A stretch of DNA of 64,000 nt from positions 1 through 64,000 of the forward strand of contig CAWKBS010000008.1 of NCBI GenBank assembly GCA_963847985.1, in the 5' to 3' direction. The notes under the pieces were generated by a model that was given only the letters and a program-made list of their open reading frames with translations, was not told the origin of the DNA and did no database searches. A program made the translations under genes and the position numbers. Origin of the DNA: JAIBJN01 sp963847985. Its GTDB lineage: Bacteria > Actinomycetota > Thermoleophilia > Gaiellales > Gaiellaceae. Positions 49,895 through 59,400 of the stretch are shown here, piece after piece (positions within the stretch are counted from its first letter, which is position 1; each line of letters begins with the position of its first letter).

Positions 49895-50071
49895 ATGGGG
49901 TGGACCCTCTGGATCATCGGCCTCGCGCTCGCGATCGCCATCGCGGCGGTCTGCTACCGGATCGCGGACGGGAAGGGCAGGAGCCCGGTCCTCTGGGCCG
50001 TCCTCGGCTTCATCTTTCCCGTCATCGCGCTCATCGTGATCTTCTTCCTCCCGGACACCCGTAGATCCTGA
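49895..50071 (+). CDS. Small two-helix membrane protein
   Basis: A 58-residue protein with two hydrophobic spans: WTLWIIGLALAIAIAAVCYR (residues about 3-22) and VLWAVLGFIFPVIALIVIFF (about 32-51). RIADGKGRSPVLW lies between them. This resembles the short PLDc_N/DUF-type membrane proteins of actinobacteria, but I cannot name it. The ATG at 49895 follows ATAGGAG. It ends at the antiporter stop with no gap. Confidence 0.55.
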   Translation: MGWTLWIIGLALAIAIAAVCYRIADGKGRSPVLWAVLGFIFPVIALIVIFFLPDTRRS

Positions 50072-51265
50072 TCAGGCCTCGTCGCCGGCGAACTCCTTCG
50101 TATACGAGGCGCGGCAGACCAGCAGGCCGAGCAGCGGGTAGAGCAGGACCGAGACCATGCCGGCGCCGACGAGCGCTGCGGCGACGTCGGTCCCGATCTC
50201 GGCGCGCTCCTCGCCGACCTCGATCACCGCCACGATCAGCGGCAGCCCGGTGGCGCTGAAGAGCGCGAGCGCGGCCGTCCCCCGCGCCCCGAGCTCACGC
50301 ACGGCCAGGAGCGCGCTCGTCCCGCGGGTGACGAGGAGGATGGCGAGAAAGACCGCAGCCAACGCAAGGCCCTCGGCCGTGAGCAGGGCGTCCAGGTCGA
50401 ACTCCATGCCCGTGACGATGAAGAAGACGGGGATGAGGAACCCGTAGCCGATCGTGGCGATGCGCGGCAGCACCTGCTCGCCCGTCTCGCCCCGGGTGAC
50501 GAGGCCGATGACGAGCCCGGCGGCGAATGCGCCAAGGACGAAGTCGAAGTCGAGCTCGTCGGCCAGGAGCACGAGCACCGCGAGCAGGGCGACGGAGAGG
50601 CGCACGGCGAGCTGGCCGCTTTTGTTCACGGTGTTGCGGACGATCGTGAGGATGCGCGGCGGCTGGAAGTGCACCGCGATGCCGGCAGCCCCGGCGACGA
50701 CGAGGCCGAAGCCGACGAGCAGGACGATGCTCGCCGTCGTGGCGTGCGCGCCGGTCAGGAAGAGCGAGATGACGACGATCGGCCAGAACTCCCCGGCGAC
50801 CGCGGACGCGAGCGTGTTCTGGCCGAGCGGCGAGCGGAGCACGCCCGCGTCGGACAGGATCGGCATGAGCGTCCCGAGCGCGGTCGTGGCGAGGGCGACG
50901 GCGAGCAGCCAGCCGGAGGCTTCGACCCCGGCGGCCTCCAGGGCGAACCCTGCCGCCGCTCCGAGCGCGAGCGAGATCCCCCAGCCGATCGTTCCGCGCG
51001 CGAGCAGCCGGCGCGGCACGTTGCTGTGGACCACCTCGATGCCGGCGAGGAAGAACAGGACGACGAGCCCGAACTCCGAGAGAAAGACGATGTACTGGTC
51101 GCTGTCGGCGATGTCGAGCACCTGTGGCCCGATGAGGATCCCGAGGAAGATCTCGACGACCACCGTGGGCAGGACGAGCCGCGCGCTCAGCTGGGAGACG
51201 AGCGCGGCGAGGGCGGCGGCGCAGAAGATGAGCGCGAGGGAGACGAGGTCAGGAGCCGGGTCCAC
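50072..51265 (-). CDS. Cation:proton antiporter (CPA2, KefB/Na+-H+ exchanger-like)
   Basis: A 397-residue protein with about twelve helices. Family marks are LPTVVVEIFLGILIGPQVLD near residue 32, SEFGLVVLFFLAGIEVVHSN near 62 and GAFAAGLVIGLVTRGETGEQ near 240 in place of the acidic ion site. There is no KTN (TrkA-N) domain, so it is a bare exchanger. The GTG start at 51265 overlaps the end of the DUF2252 gene by 17 bases, so the two are co-transcribed. Confidence 0.9.
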   Translation of the reverse strand: MDPAPDLVSLALIFCAAALAALVSQLSARLVLPTVVVEIFLGILIGPQVLDIADSDQYIVFLSEFGLVVLFFLAGIEVVHSNVPRRLLARGTIGWGISLALGAAAGFALEAAGVEASGWLLAVALATTALGTLMPILSDAGVLRSPLGQNTLASAVAGEFWPIVVISLFLTGAHATTASIVLLVGFGLVVAGAAGIAVHFQPPRILTIVRNTVNKSGQLAVRLSVALLAVLVLLADELDFDFVLGAFAAGLVIGLVTRGETGEQVLPRIATIGYGFLIPVFFIVTGMEFDLDALLTAEGLALAAVFLAILLVTRGTSALLAVRELGARGTAALALFSATGLPLIVAVIEVGEERAEIGTDVAAALVGAGMVSVLLYPLLGLLVCRASYTKEFAGDEA

Positions 51266-52679
51266 CGTCGCTCCCCTCCGGCGTCGCGCGGAGCCGCCCC
51301 GAGCCCACCGCGGAGACGAACGCTTCGTGGTCGCGCCCGGACTGGTCGGCGTAGGCGACCGCGAAGTCGGCGATCGCCCGGTCGAAGTGGTCGGAGCGTC
51401 CCAGGTACGCGGCGATGGCCACCTCGTCGCCGCTGCGGGCGTGCGCGCGCGCGAGCGTCCAGCCGCAGAGCTCGGCGTAGCGGCTCAGGCCCGTCGCCGA
51501 AAGGTCGTCGAAGTCGACGGCGCCCTTCATGTCCCAGAGCTGGCGAACGTACAGCCGGCTGCCGTCGGGCCCCGTGGTCCAGCCGACGAGGATGCCGCTC
51601 ACCGCCTGCATCAGCCGCTGCCCTTCGACGACCCGGCGGCCGTGGTGCCGGTACCGGCTCCTGCCCGCGTACGGCTCCAGGACCGAGGCCTGGGCCTGCT
51701 TGACCTGGAGAACGAGCGGATCGTCGTCGCCCTTCCCGATGCAGAGCACGATGAACGTCGGAAGCCCGACGCTGCCGACCCCGACGACCTTCAGCGCCAT
51801 GTCGACGAGTCGGTACCGGTCGAGCAGCCGCCGTCGGTGCACCGGAAGGCTCCGCCGGTACTCCGCCACCGCGTCGGGCACCCAGGCCTCCGGGTCGGAG
51901 ACGGCGATCGGCCACCCCTCGCGGACGGGCCAGAGAAGCGGCGGGCGGGCCGCGATCCGAAGCGCTCCGTCGACCACCTCGGTGAGCTCGATCATCGCCT
52001 TGTGGCTCGTCCGACTCGTCGCGTGTGAGAAGAGCGTCTCCACGCCGTACCGAGGTCGGCCAGCCTGACGCCGGTACGCGTCGCCGAGTGCCCGGCGAAC
52101 GTCGCCGGACGTCATCCGCGCGTACCAGATCTCGAGGGCGCTGCGGCCGGTGAAGTCGAGCATCGCCTCGCGGTAGGAGCGCGCGGCCGCGGCCGCGGCC
52201 GCCGGGCCTGCAGCAGGGGTGTCGGTCTCGCGCGCGCCGACCACGAGCCCGGCGGCCAGCCGCTTGAGGTCCCACTCCCAGGGAGCGGGCAGCGTCTCGT
52301 CGAAGTCGTTCAGGTCGAACACGAGCTCCCGCTCGGGCGAGGCGTACAGCCCGAAGTTCCCGGGATGCGCGTCCCCGCAGGCCTGCACGCGCAGGCCCGT
52401 CGCGGGCGTCAGCGCCAGGTCGGCGGCCATCACCGCGGCGGCGCCCCGGTAGTAGCCGTAGGGCGAGGCGAGCATGCGGCTGTGGCGGATGGGGACAAGG
52501 TCGGGGAGCCGCACCGCGGCCTGGGCCTCGAGCACCGCCAGCGGGTCGACGCGTTCCGGCCCGGGCGCCCAGGCGGCGTGGGCCGACCGCGGCACGGCCC
52601 GGCGTGCCTCCTTGCCTCGGCTCCTCCGCTCGTCGAGGCTTGCCGGGACCGCCGCCCGGTCGGTCTCGGGGGGCTGCAT
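51249..52679 (-). CDS. DUF2252 family protein (kinase-like fold)
   Basis: A 476-residue cytoplasmic protein. GDAHPGNFGLYASPERELVF followed by DLNDFDETLPAPWEWDLKRL (residues about 98-137) is the family hallmark and resembles the catalytic loop and DFD motif of aminoglycoside-kinase folds. VGVGSVGLPTFIVLCIGKGD and KQAQASVLEPYAGRSRYRHH follow near 300. The substrate is unknown. I start at ATG 52679 (MQPPETDRAAVP), 18 bases from the divergent murJ start. Such genes are abundant in actinobacteria. Confidence 0.9.
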   Translation of the reverse strand: MQPPETDRAAVPASLDERRSRGKEARRAVPRSAHAAWAPGPERVDPLAVLEAQAAVRLPDLVPIRHSRMLASPYGYYRGAAAVMAADLALTPATGLRVQACGDAHPGNFGLYASPERELVFDLNDFDETLPAPWEWDLKRLAAGLVVGARETDTPAAGPAAAAAAARSYREAMLDFTGRSALEIWYARMTSGDVRRALGDAYRRQAGRPRYGVETLFSHATSRTSHKAMIELTEVVDGALRIAARPPLLWPVREGWPIAVSDPEAWVPDAVAEYRRSLPVHRRRLLDRYRLVDMALKVVGVGSVGLPTFIVLCIGKGDDDPLVLQVKQAQASVLEPYAGRSRYRHHGRRVVEGQRLMQAVSGILVGWTTGPDGSRLYVRQLWDMKGAVDFDDLSATGLSRYAELCGWTLARAHARSGDEVAIAAYLGRSDHFDRAIADFAVAYADQSGRDHEAFVSAVGSGRLRATPEGSDGGPGS

Positions 52680-52697
52680 CCTCGTATACTCGCCGGG

Positions 52698-54263
52698 ATG
52701 AGCGAGGGCGGCCAGGCGCGTCGGCTTGCGCGCTCGACGGCGACCTTCACCCTCGCGACCGGCCTCTCTCGCGCGCTCGGCCTCGCCCGTGAGATCGTCG
52801 CGGCGTACTTCTTCGGCGTCTCCGGGAAGATCAACGCCTTCACGGTCGCGTCGCAGATCCCGAGCCTCGTGCGGGCGTTCGTCGGCGACGCGGCGCTCTC
52901 GGGCGCATTCGTCCCCGTCTTCAGCGAGCTGCTCGCCAAGGAGGACAAGGCGCGGGCCTGGCGGATCGCCTCGACGATCTTCTGGCTCGTCCTCATCGGC
53001 GTCTCGCTGCTGACGGCAGTGCTGATCCTGATCGCGCCGCTCCTGATCCTCCCCTTCGGCGACCCCGGCGGCGACCCCGACCTGGCCGTGCAGTTGACGC
53101 GGATCATGCTCCCGACCGTCGGGCTGCTGACGCTCTCCGGGATCGTCGTGGGCATCCTGAACGCGTACGACGAGTTCACGATCCCGGCGCTCGCCCCGGT
53201 TGCCTGGAACCTCGTGATCATCGGCGGCCTCACCGTCTTCGTCCCGCTGATCGACGACGAGTCGAACGAGCTGATCCTCTACGCGGCCGCGGTGCTCGTG
53301 GCGGCGCTCGTGCAGCTCCTCCTGCCCGTGCCCTGGCTCCGCCGCCTCGACGGCCGGCTGCAGCGGGTGATCGACTGGCGCGACCCGGCGGTCAAGCGCT
53401 TCTTCGTCCTGATGCTGCCCGTCACGCTCACGCTCGGGCTCATCAACCTCAACATCTTCGTGAACATGCTCTTCGCGTCGCGCCTGGTCGACCCGGACCT
53501 GGCGCCGACGGCGATCGAGAAGGCGTTCCGCATCTACATGCTCCCGCAGGGCATGTTCTCCGTGGCGGTGGTCGTCGTGCTTTTCCCGACGCTGTCTCGC
53601 TACGCCGCCGTCGGGAACCTGACCTCGTTCCGCTCGGTCCTCGACAGCGGACTCCGCCAGATCGCCTTCCTGCTCCTCCCGGCCGCGGCCGTCAGCGCTG
53701 TTCTCGCGCAGCCGATCGTCCGCCTTCTCTACGAGCGCGGCGCCTTCACAGCCGACAACACAGTCGTCGTGGCGCAGTGCCTCGCCGCCTTCTCGCTCGG
53801 CCTCATGTTCAACGGCTGGATGCTCCTGCTCTCGCGCGGCTTCTACAGCCTTCAGCGCAACTGGGTGCCGACCGTGGTCGCGCTCGGGACCGTCGGCCTG
53901 AACGCGGTGTTGAATGCATTCCTCTACCGCCTCGGGGTCTGGGGGATCCCGCTCTCGACTTCGCTCGTGAACATCGTCGGGGTCGCGCTCCTCCTCGTCG
54001 CCATGCGGCGGCGTCCGGGCCTCGCCGGGGTGCGCGGCGTCATCACGTCCGTCTTCCGCATCCTGGTCTCCTCGGCGTCCGCGGCCGCCGTCGCCTACGG
54101 CGTCTGGTGGGCGCTCGACGACCTGCTCGGGCGGGACCTCTGGGCCCAGATCGTCTCGCTCGGCATCGGCCTGGCAGTCGGCGGCGTCGTCTATCTGGCC
54201 GTCGCGCGCCTGCTCGGCGTACGTGAGTTGGATGCGCTCAGAGCCCTGCGCCGCGGCGGCTAG
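52698..54263 (+). CDS. murJ: Lipid II flippase MurJ
   Basis: A 521-residue MOP-superfamily protein with about fourteen helices. It begins RLARSTATFTLATGLSRALG with the conserved LAREIVAAYFFG next. ALSGAFVPVFSELLAKEDKA near residue 72 and YMLPQGMFSVAVVVVLFPTL near 285 are typical. It turns lipid-linked peptidoglycan precursor across the membrane. Its 3' end overlaps the gatD stop, and gatD/murT also act on lipid II, so this is a small cell-wall locus. ATG 52698. Confidence 0.94.
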   Translation: MSEGGQARRLARSTATFTLATGLSRALGLAREIVAAYFFGVSGKINAFTVASQIPSLVRAFVGDAALSGAFVPVFSELLAKEDKARAWRIASTIFWLVLIGVSLLTAVLILIAPLLILPFGDPGGDPDLAVQLTRIMLPTVGLLTLSGIVVGILNAYDEFTIPALAPVAWNLVIIGGLTVFVPLIDDESNELILYAAAVLVAALVQLLLPVPWLRRLDGRLQRVIDWRDPAVKRFFVLMLPVTLTLGLINLNIFVNMLFASRLVDPDLAPTAIEKAFRIYMLPQGMFSVAVVVVLFPTLSRYAAVGNLTSFRSVLDSGLRQIAFLLLPAAAVSAVLAQPIVRLLYERGAFTADNTVVVAQCLAAFSLGLMFNGWMLLLSRGFYSLQRNWVPTVVALGTVGLNAVLNAFLYRLGVWGIPLSTSLVNIVGVALLLVAMRRRPGLAGVRGVITSVFRILVSSASAAAVAYGVWWALDDLLGRDLWAQIVSLGIGLAVGGVVYLAVARLLGVRELDALRALRRGG

Positions 54264-55012
54264 CGAAGCCGGCCGAGAAGGCCCCTCCGGCGGTGCCAGA
54301 CGTCGCGGGCCTCGGCGATCCGCTCTTCGCGGGCGAGGGCGGCGAACTCGCTGGCCAGCGGCTCGAGCTCTGCGCCGAGCACCCAGCCGAGCAGTAGATC
54401 GGTCAGCTCCGGGTTCCGCGGGAGGAGCGGCCCGTGGAGATACGTCCCGAGCACCCTGCCCTGGACGGCGCCGTCGGTGGGAGGGTCGCCGCCGTTGCAG
54501 ACGCCGACCTCGACCTCGGCGAGCGGCTCCGCCTCGGGGCCGAGCGCAGTGCGTCCGCGGTGCCACTCGTAGCCAACGAGCGCCGGCAGGCCGAAGCGCG
54601 GCGACGGCCTGGTGACGACGCGGACGTCGACGTGCTCGCCGAGCGTCGTCCTCACGTCCAGGAGCCCGAGGCCCGCGACCGTCCCGCCGTCGGGCGCCTC
54701 GAAGCTTCGCCCGAGGATCTGGTAGCCGGCGCCGATCCCGACCACCACCGAGCCTGCCGCGGCCGCTCGCGCCAGCGTCCCCTCCTTCGCCAGCAGCCGC
54801 GCGACGGCGGGCTGGTCCTCGTCCTCGGCGCCCTGGAGGAGGTACAGGTCGGCCGCGGGGAGCGGGTCGCCGATCGGCGCGCCCACGGTCTCGACCTCGA
54901 CCCCCCGCGCGCGCGCCCTGTGCTCGAGCATGCGGAGGTTCCCGCCGTCCCCCTGCGGGAACATCGCGCCGGGGTAGACGTCCACGATCGTGAGCGCGCC
55001 GGCCCGGCTCAC
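54260..55012 (-). CDS. gatD: GatD-like type 1 glutamine amidotransferase lacking the usual Cys
   Basis: A 250-residue CobB/CobQ-type amidotransferase, partner of MurT. LTIVDVYPGAMFPQGDGGNL and DLYLLQGAEDEDQPAVARLL fit GatD, and GTYLHGPLLPRNPELTDLLL holds the catalytic His. The nucleophile elbow reads VVVGIGAGYQILGRSF, where GatD normally has a Cys (CGGYQ). Here Gly stands at that place, so glutaminase activity may be lost or use another residue. Free ammonia could then feed MurT. The GTG at 55012 overlaps the murT stop (GTGA). Confidence 0.85.
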   Translation of the reverse strand: MSRAGALTIVDVYPGAMFPQGDGGNLRMLEHRARARGVEVETVGAPIGDPLPAADLYLLQGAEDEDQPAVARLLAKEGTLARAAAAGSVVVGIGAGYQILGRSFEAPDGGTVAGLGLLDVRTTLGEHVDVRVVTRPSPRFGLPALVGYEWHRGRTALGPEAEPLAEVEVGVCNGGDPPTDGAVQGRVLGTYLHGPLLPRNPELTDLLLGWVLGAELEPLASEFAALAREERIAEARDVWHRRRGLLGRLR

Positions 55013-56283
55013 GTGGCGCCGAGCTCGTCGAGGCGCTCGCGGAGGTCGAGGAACGCCGGGTAGTTCCCGATGACCGAGACGGGCCCGGGCGGGCTCGCCA
55101 GGATCGCCTCGACCGGGTCGCGCACACGCCTGACGTTCAGCCCGGCCACCTCGAGCCGCAGGGCCATGTCGGAGGCGCGGTGGCCGGTGGCGACCGCGTC
55201 CCGGCCTGCCAGGCGCTCGAGCGGCGCGTCCCAGGCGAGGCTCGCGTCCTTCGAGTTGAAGTCGCCCCGCGCGGTGAGGTGGAAGACGAGCGCGTCGCCC
55301 GACTCGCCCGCAATGGCGATCGACTCCTGCCAGCTCGCCGGGTTCTTCGCCAGGATGAGCCGCACCTGCCGGCCGTCCACGTCGCGCCGGTTGTAGCGCC
55401 CGTCGACATTCCCCACCGCCGCCATCGCGTGCGCCGCCTCGTGCGGGTCGACGCCGAGCGTCATCGCCGCCACCAGGGCGAAGACGGCGTTATGGCGGTT
55501 CATGCGTCCCGGTACCGAGAGCTCGAGCGGCACCGAGATCCCGGGGCCTTCCGCCACGTCGCCGACGAGCCTCCAGCTCGGCTCCGGTCGCTCCTGGCCG
55601 CAGGACTCGCACCACCAGCGCTCGCCCTCGAGGCGGAGCCGCACGATGCAGTCGCGGCAGATCGCGCCGTCCTCCGACCACTCGTCGCCGCCCGCTACCC
55701 AGACGACGTCCTGCGCCGGGCGCGCCGCCCAGGTCACGATCGGGTCGTCGGCGTTGGCGATCACGGTGAGCGGCCAGTCGACCTGCTCAAGCGTCTCGCG
55801 CCAGTGGCGCGCCAGCGGCTTGTAGCGCACGCCGCGCTCGAGGTAGTCGCGGCTGAGGTTGAGGAGCGCGATCACGCGCGGCCGGGTGGCCGCTGTCACC
55901 GGGCCGAGGTAGGACTCGTCGGTCTCGAGCACGGCGTAGGGGGCGTCCCGCTCGGCCTCGAGCGCGACCACGAGGCCCGAGGCCATGTTGGAGCCGTTCT
56001 CGTTGTAGGCGGTCGGCCCGAGCCGGCTCACCGCGGCGGCCAGGAGCGCCGCCGTCGTGCTCTTGCCGTTGCTGGCCGAGACGAGCGCGGTCGTGCGGCC
56101 GCGGGCGAGGAGTCGCAGCGCGTCGCCGTCGAGCCTGAGCGCGACCGTCCCGCCGACGACGCCGCCCTGCCCGCGCCCCGCCGCGCGCGAGGCCGTCGCG
56201 GCGAGCCGGCCCACCGCGAGCGCCCCGCGAGCCCGCAGCGGGAGTGGGGGAAATCGCGGCTGGGACGGCTTCGACGGGCTCAT
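55009..56283 (-). CDS. murT: MurT-like Mur ligase (lipid II isoglutaminyl synthase subunit)
   Basis: A 424-residue Mur-ligase protein. The ATP loop is TTALVSASNGKSTTAALLAA (residues about 64-83). Other features are TAYNENGSNMASGLVVALEA, a four-Cys zinc ribbon in CRDCIVRLRLEGERWWCESC (about 203-222) that marks MurT, and GNVDGRYNRRDVDGRQVRLI. With GatD it amidates the D-Glu of lipid II to isoglutamine. It is first in the murT-gatD unit and divergent from the large secreted dehydrogenase gene, with 161 bases between starts. Confidence 0.92.
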   Translation of the reverse strand: MSPSKPSQPRFPPLPLRARGALAVGRLAATASRAAGRGQGGVVGGTVALRLDGDALRLLARGRTTALVSASNGKSTTAALLAAAVSRLGPTAYNENGSNMASGLVVALEAERDAPYAVLETDESYLGPVTAATRPRVIALLNLSRDYLERGVRYKPLARHWRETLEQVDWPLTVIANADDPIVTWAARPAQDVVWVAGGDEWSEDGAICRDCIVRLRLEGERWWCESCGQERPEPSWRLVGDVAEGPGISVPLELSVPGRMNRHNAVFALVAAMTLGVDPHEAAHAMAAVGNVDGRYNRRDVDGRQVRLILAKNPASWQESIAIAGESGDALVFHLTARGDFNSKDASLAWDAPLERLAGRDAVATGHRASDMALRLEVAGLNVRRVRDPVEAILASPPGPVSVIGNYPAFLDLRERLDELGAT

Positions 56284-56444
56284 GCGGCTCGGAACTCGAG
56301 ACTACAAGGACCTAGACTCTCGACCGGTCCTCGGGGCGGACCGTTCTTCGCGGGGTTGTCCCGCGCCGGGCATGGGCGTACGCTCGTCCAACGGCGGATC
56401 GCACGGGTCCGCCAGACAGCTTTCCAGCACTGGGGCTTTCGGGT

Positions 56445-59400
56445 ATGCGGCGTTTGCTCCTCATCGCGGTTCTTGGCTGCCTGCTCGCGCCGGTTTCGGC
56501 GGCAGGCGGCGCTACGCTGCCGCCGGGCTTCCAGGAGGAGGTCGTCCTCTCCGGCCTTGCGAACCCGATGGTCGTCCGCTTCTCGCCGGACGGGCGCGTC
56601 TTCGTTGCCGAGAAGAGCGGCCTGGTCAAGGTCTTCGACAGCCTGTCGGACACGACGCCGAGCACCTACGCGGACCTGCGCACGAAGGTGCACAACTACT
56701 GGGACCGCGGCCTGCTCGGGATGGCGCTCGACCCGCAGTTCCCCGCGGATCCCTACATCTACGTCCTCTACACGCACGACGCGGCCATCGGCGGCACGGC
56801 CCCCCGCTGGGGCACCGCCGGCGCGACCTCCGACCCGTGCCCGAACCCCCCGGGCGGCAACGTCGACGGCTGCGTCGTCTCGGGGCGTCTGTCGCGCGTG
56901 AGCTCGACCGGCGTGGAGACCGTGCTCGTCACGGACTGGTGCCAGCAGTACCCGAGCCATTCGCAGGGCCAGATCCAGTTCGGGCCGGACGGCTATCTCT
57001 ACGCGTCGTCCGGGGACGGCGCCGCCTTCGGCTTCACCGACTGGGGCCAGGACGGCAGCCCGCTCAACCCGTGCGGCGACCCGCCCGGCGGGGTGGGCGC
57101 CGTTCTCACGCCCCCGACGGCCGAGGGCGGCAGCCTGCGCGCACAGGACCTGCGCACGAGCGGCGATCCGGTGTCTCTCGACGGGTCGGTCATCCGGGTC
57201 AACCCGGACAACGGCGCGGCGCTGCCCACGAATCCGCTCTTCTCCAGCCCCGACCTCAACGCGCGGCGGATCATCACTCACGGCCTGCGCAACCCCTTCA
57301 GGATCGCCTTCCGCCCCGGCACGTCGGAGCTCTGGATCGGTGACGTCGGCCTGGGGCGCTGGGAGGAGATCAACCGCATCACCGACGTGCTCGGGACGGT
57401 CGAGAACGGCGGCTGGCCCTGCTACGAGGGGCCTGCATCGCCTCCGTCGTGGCAGAACGCGGGCATCGGCATCTGCACGAACCTCTACGCGGCAGGCCCC
57501 GCGGCAGTCCACGCCCCGTACTTCTCCTACTCGCACTCGGGCCCGATCGTGGCCGGCGAGACCTGCGCGTTCGGGAGCAGCTCGATTTCCGGCCTCGCCT
57601 TCTACCAGGGCGGCCCGTATCCGGCCAGCTACGACAACGCGCTCTTCTTCTCGGACTACTCGCGCAACTGCGTCTGGGCGATGCGGGCCGGCACCAACGG
57701 TCTCCCGAACCCGAACGACATCGTCACCTTCGTCGCCCCGGGCGCCGGCCCGGTCGGTCTGGAGATCGGGCCCTCGGGCGACCTCTTCTACCCCGGCTAC
57801 GACGACGGGACGATCCGGCGGATCCGCTACTTCGCAGCGAACCAGCCGCCGATCGCCGTCGCGCAGGCAACGCCGACGAGCGGCCTGGCTCCGCTGACGG
57901 TGAACTTCGACGGACGCGGATCGAGCGACCCCGAGGGCGCCCCGCTGGTCTACGCGTGGGACCTCGACGGGGACGGGCAGCACGACGACTCGAGCTCGGC
58001 GACTCCCGTGCGGACGTACACCCAGAACGGCTCCGTCACCGTTCGCCTCCGCGTCACCGACCAGAGTGGGGCCTCCGACATCGCCTCGATCGCGATCACG
58101 GTCGGCAACACCGCGCCGGTCGCGACAATCACCGCCCCTACCGCGTCGACGACGTGGGCGGTCGGAGAGACCATCGCGTTCTCGGGCACTGGCACCGACG
58201 CCCAGAGCGGCGCGCTGCCGGCCTCGGCGTTCCAGTGGGAGCTCGTCCTCCACCACTGTCCCTCGACCTGCCACGAGCACATCGTCCAGGCGTTCCCGGG
58301 AATCAGGAACGGGACCTTCGACGGGCCCAATCACGACTATCCGGCCCACCTCGAGTTGCGCCTGACGGTGACGGACTCGGGCGGCCTGAACGACACGGAG
58401 GTCGTGCCCCTGGAGCCGAAGACCGTGCAGACGACCTTCGCCACCAACATCCCCGGGCTGGAGCTGACCGCCGACGACGAGACGGCCGCGGCGCCGTTCA
58501 CGCGCACCTCGATCATGGGCTCGACCCACACCGTCTCGGCGCCCGAGACGCAGGTGCTCTACGGCGTCGAGTTCACCTTCGAATCCTGGTCCGACGGGGG
58601 CGCCCGCGTGCATCAGCTGACGACGAGCGCCGACGGCACCCTCACCGCCCACTACTCGGGCGGATCACCCGCTGCGTGCTCCTACAACCCGGCCACGAAG
58701 TCCGTTTCCGCCTCGATTCCCGCCGCGGAGCAGGCGACGTTGAAGGTCGCCGCCGGCGGCCAACTCCTCTTCGGCGCCGTGCCGATGCCGTGTGGCGCCG
58801 CGACGTCGGCGAACACGGACCTGGTCGTGGTCACCGGCGTCGCCGGGACGGCGGAGCGTCTGACGATCGACCAGTCGGAGTCCGCGTTCGGCCCGGGCGC
58901 CGAGGTGGAGAACACGACGCCCGAGATCGAGGTCGTCGCGAACCTGGGGAACGCCTCCGACCGGCTGGTCGTAGTCGGGACCGCCGGCGACGACAGGCTC
59001 GCCGTCGGCGTGAACGGCGTGGCGATCGACGCCGACAACGACGTCGACGTGACGTTCTCGCCCTCTCCGGCGCCGGCGATCGTCGAGTTCGTCGGGGGCG
59101 GGGGCAGGAATACGCTCACGGCGCGCGGAGGCACCGGGACGGGCGCGTTCTTCCCCGGCAGCGTCGTCCTGCGCGCCGGCGACCTCGGCGACGTCCTCAC
59201 CGGCTCCAACCTCGCCGACCTGCTCGTCGGCGGGGCCGGCAACGACGACGTCAACGGCTATGCGGGCAACGACACGATCGACGGCGCCGCGGGCGACGAC
59301 AAGCTCAACGGCGCCGACGGGAACGATGACAGCCTCGGCGGCCTCGGCGCCGACTCGATCTCGTCCGGGGCCGGGGACGACACGATCCGTGCCTCGGACG

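Noticed and set aside
51249..55127. Open frame joining the DUF2252 gene to sequence under murJ and gatD
   Set aside because: Only the part from 52679 down matches DUF2252; murJ is certain on the other strand.
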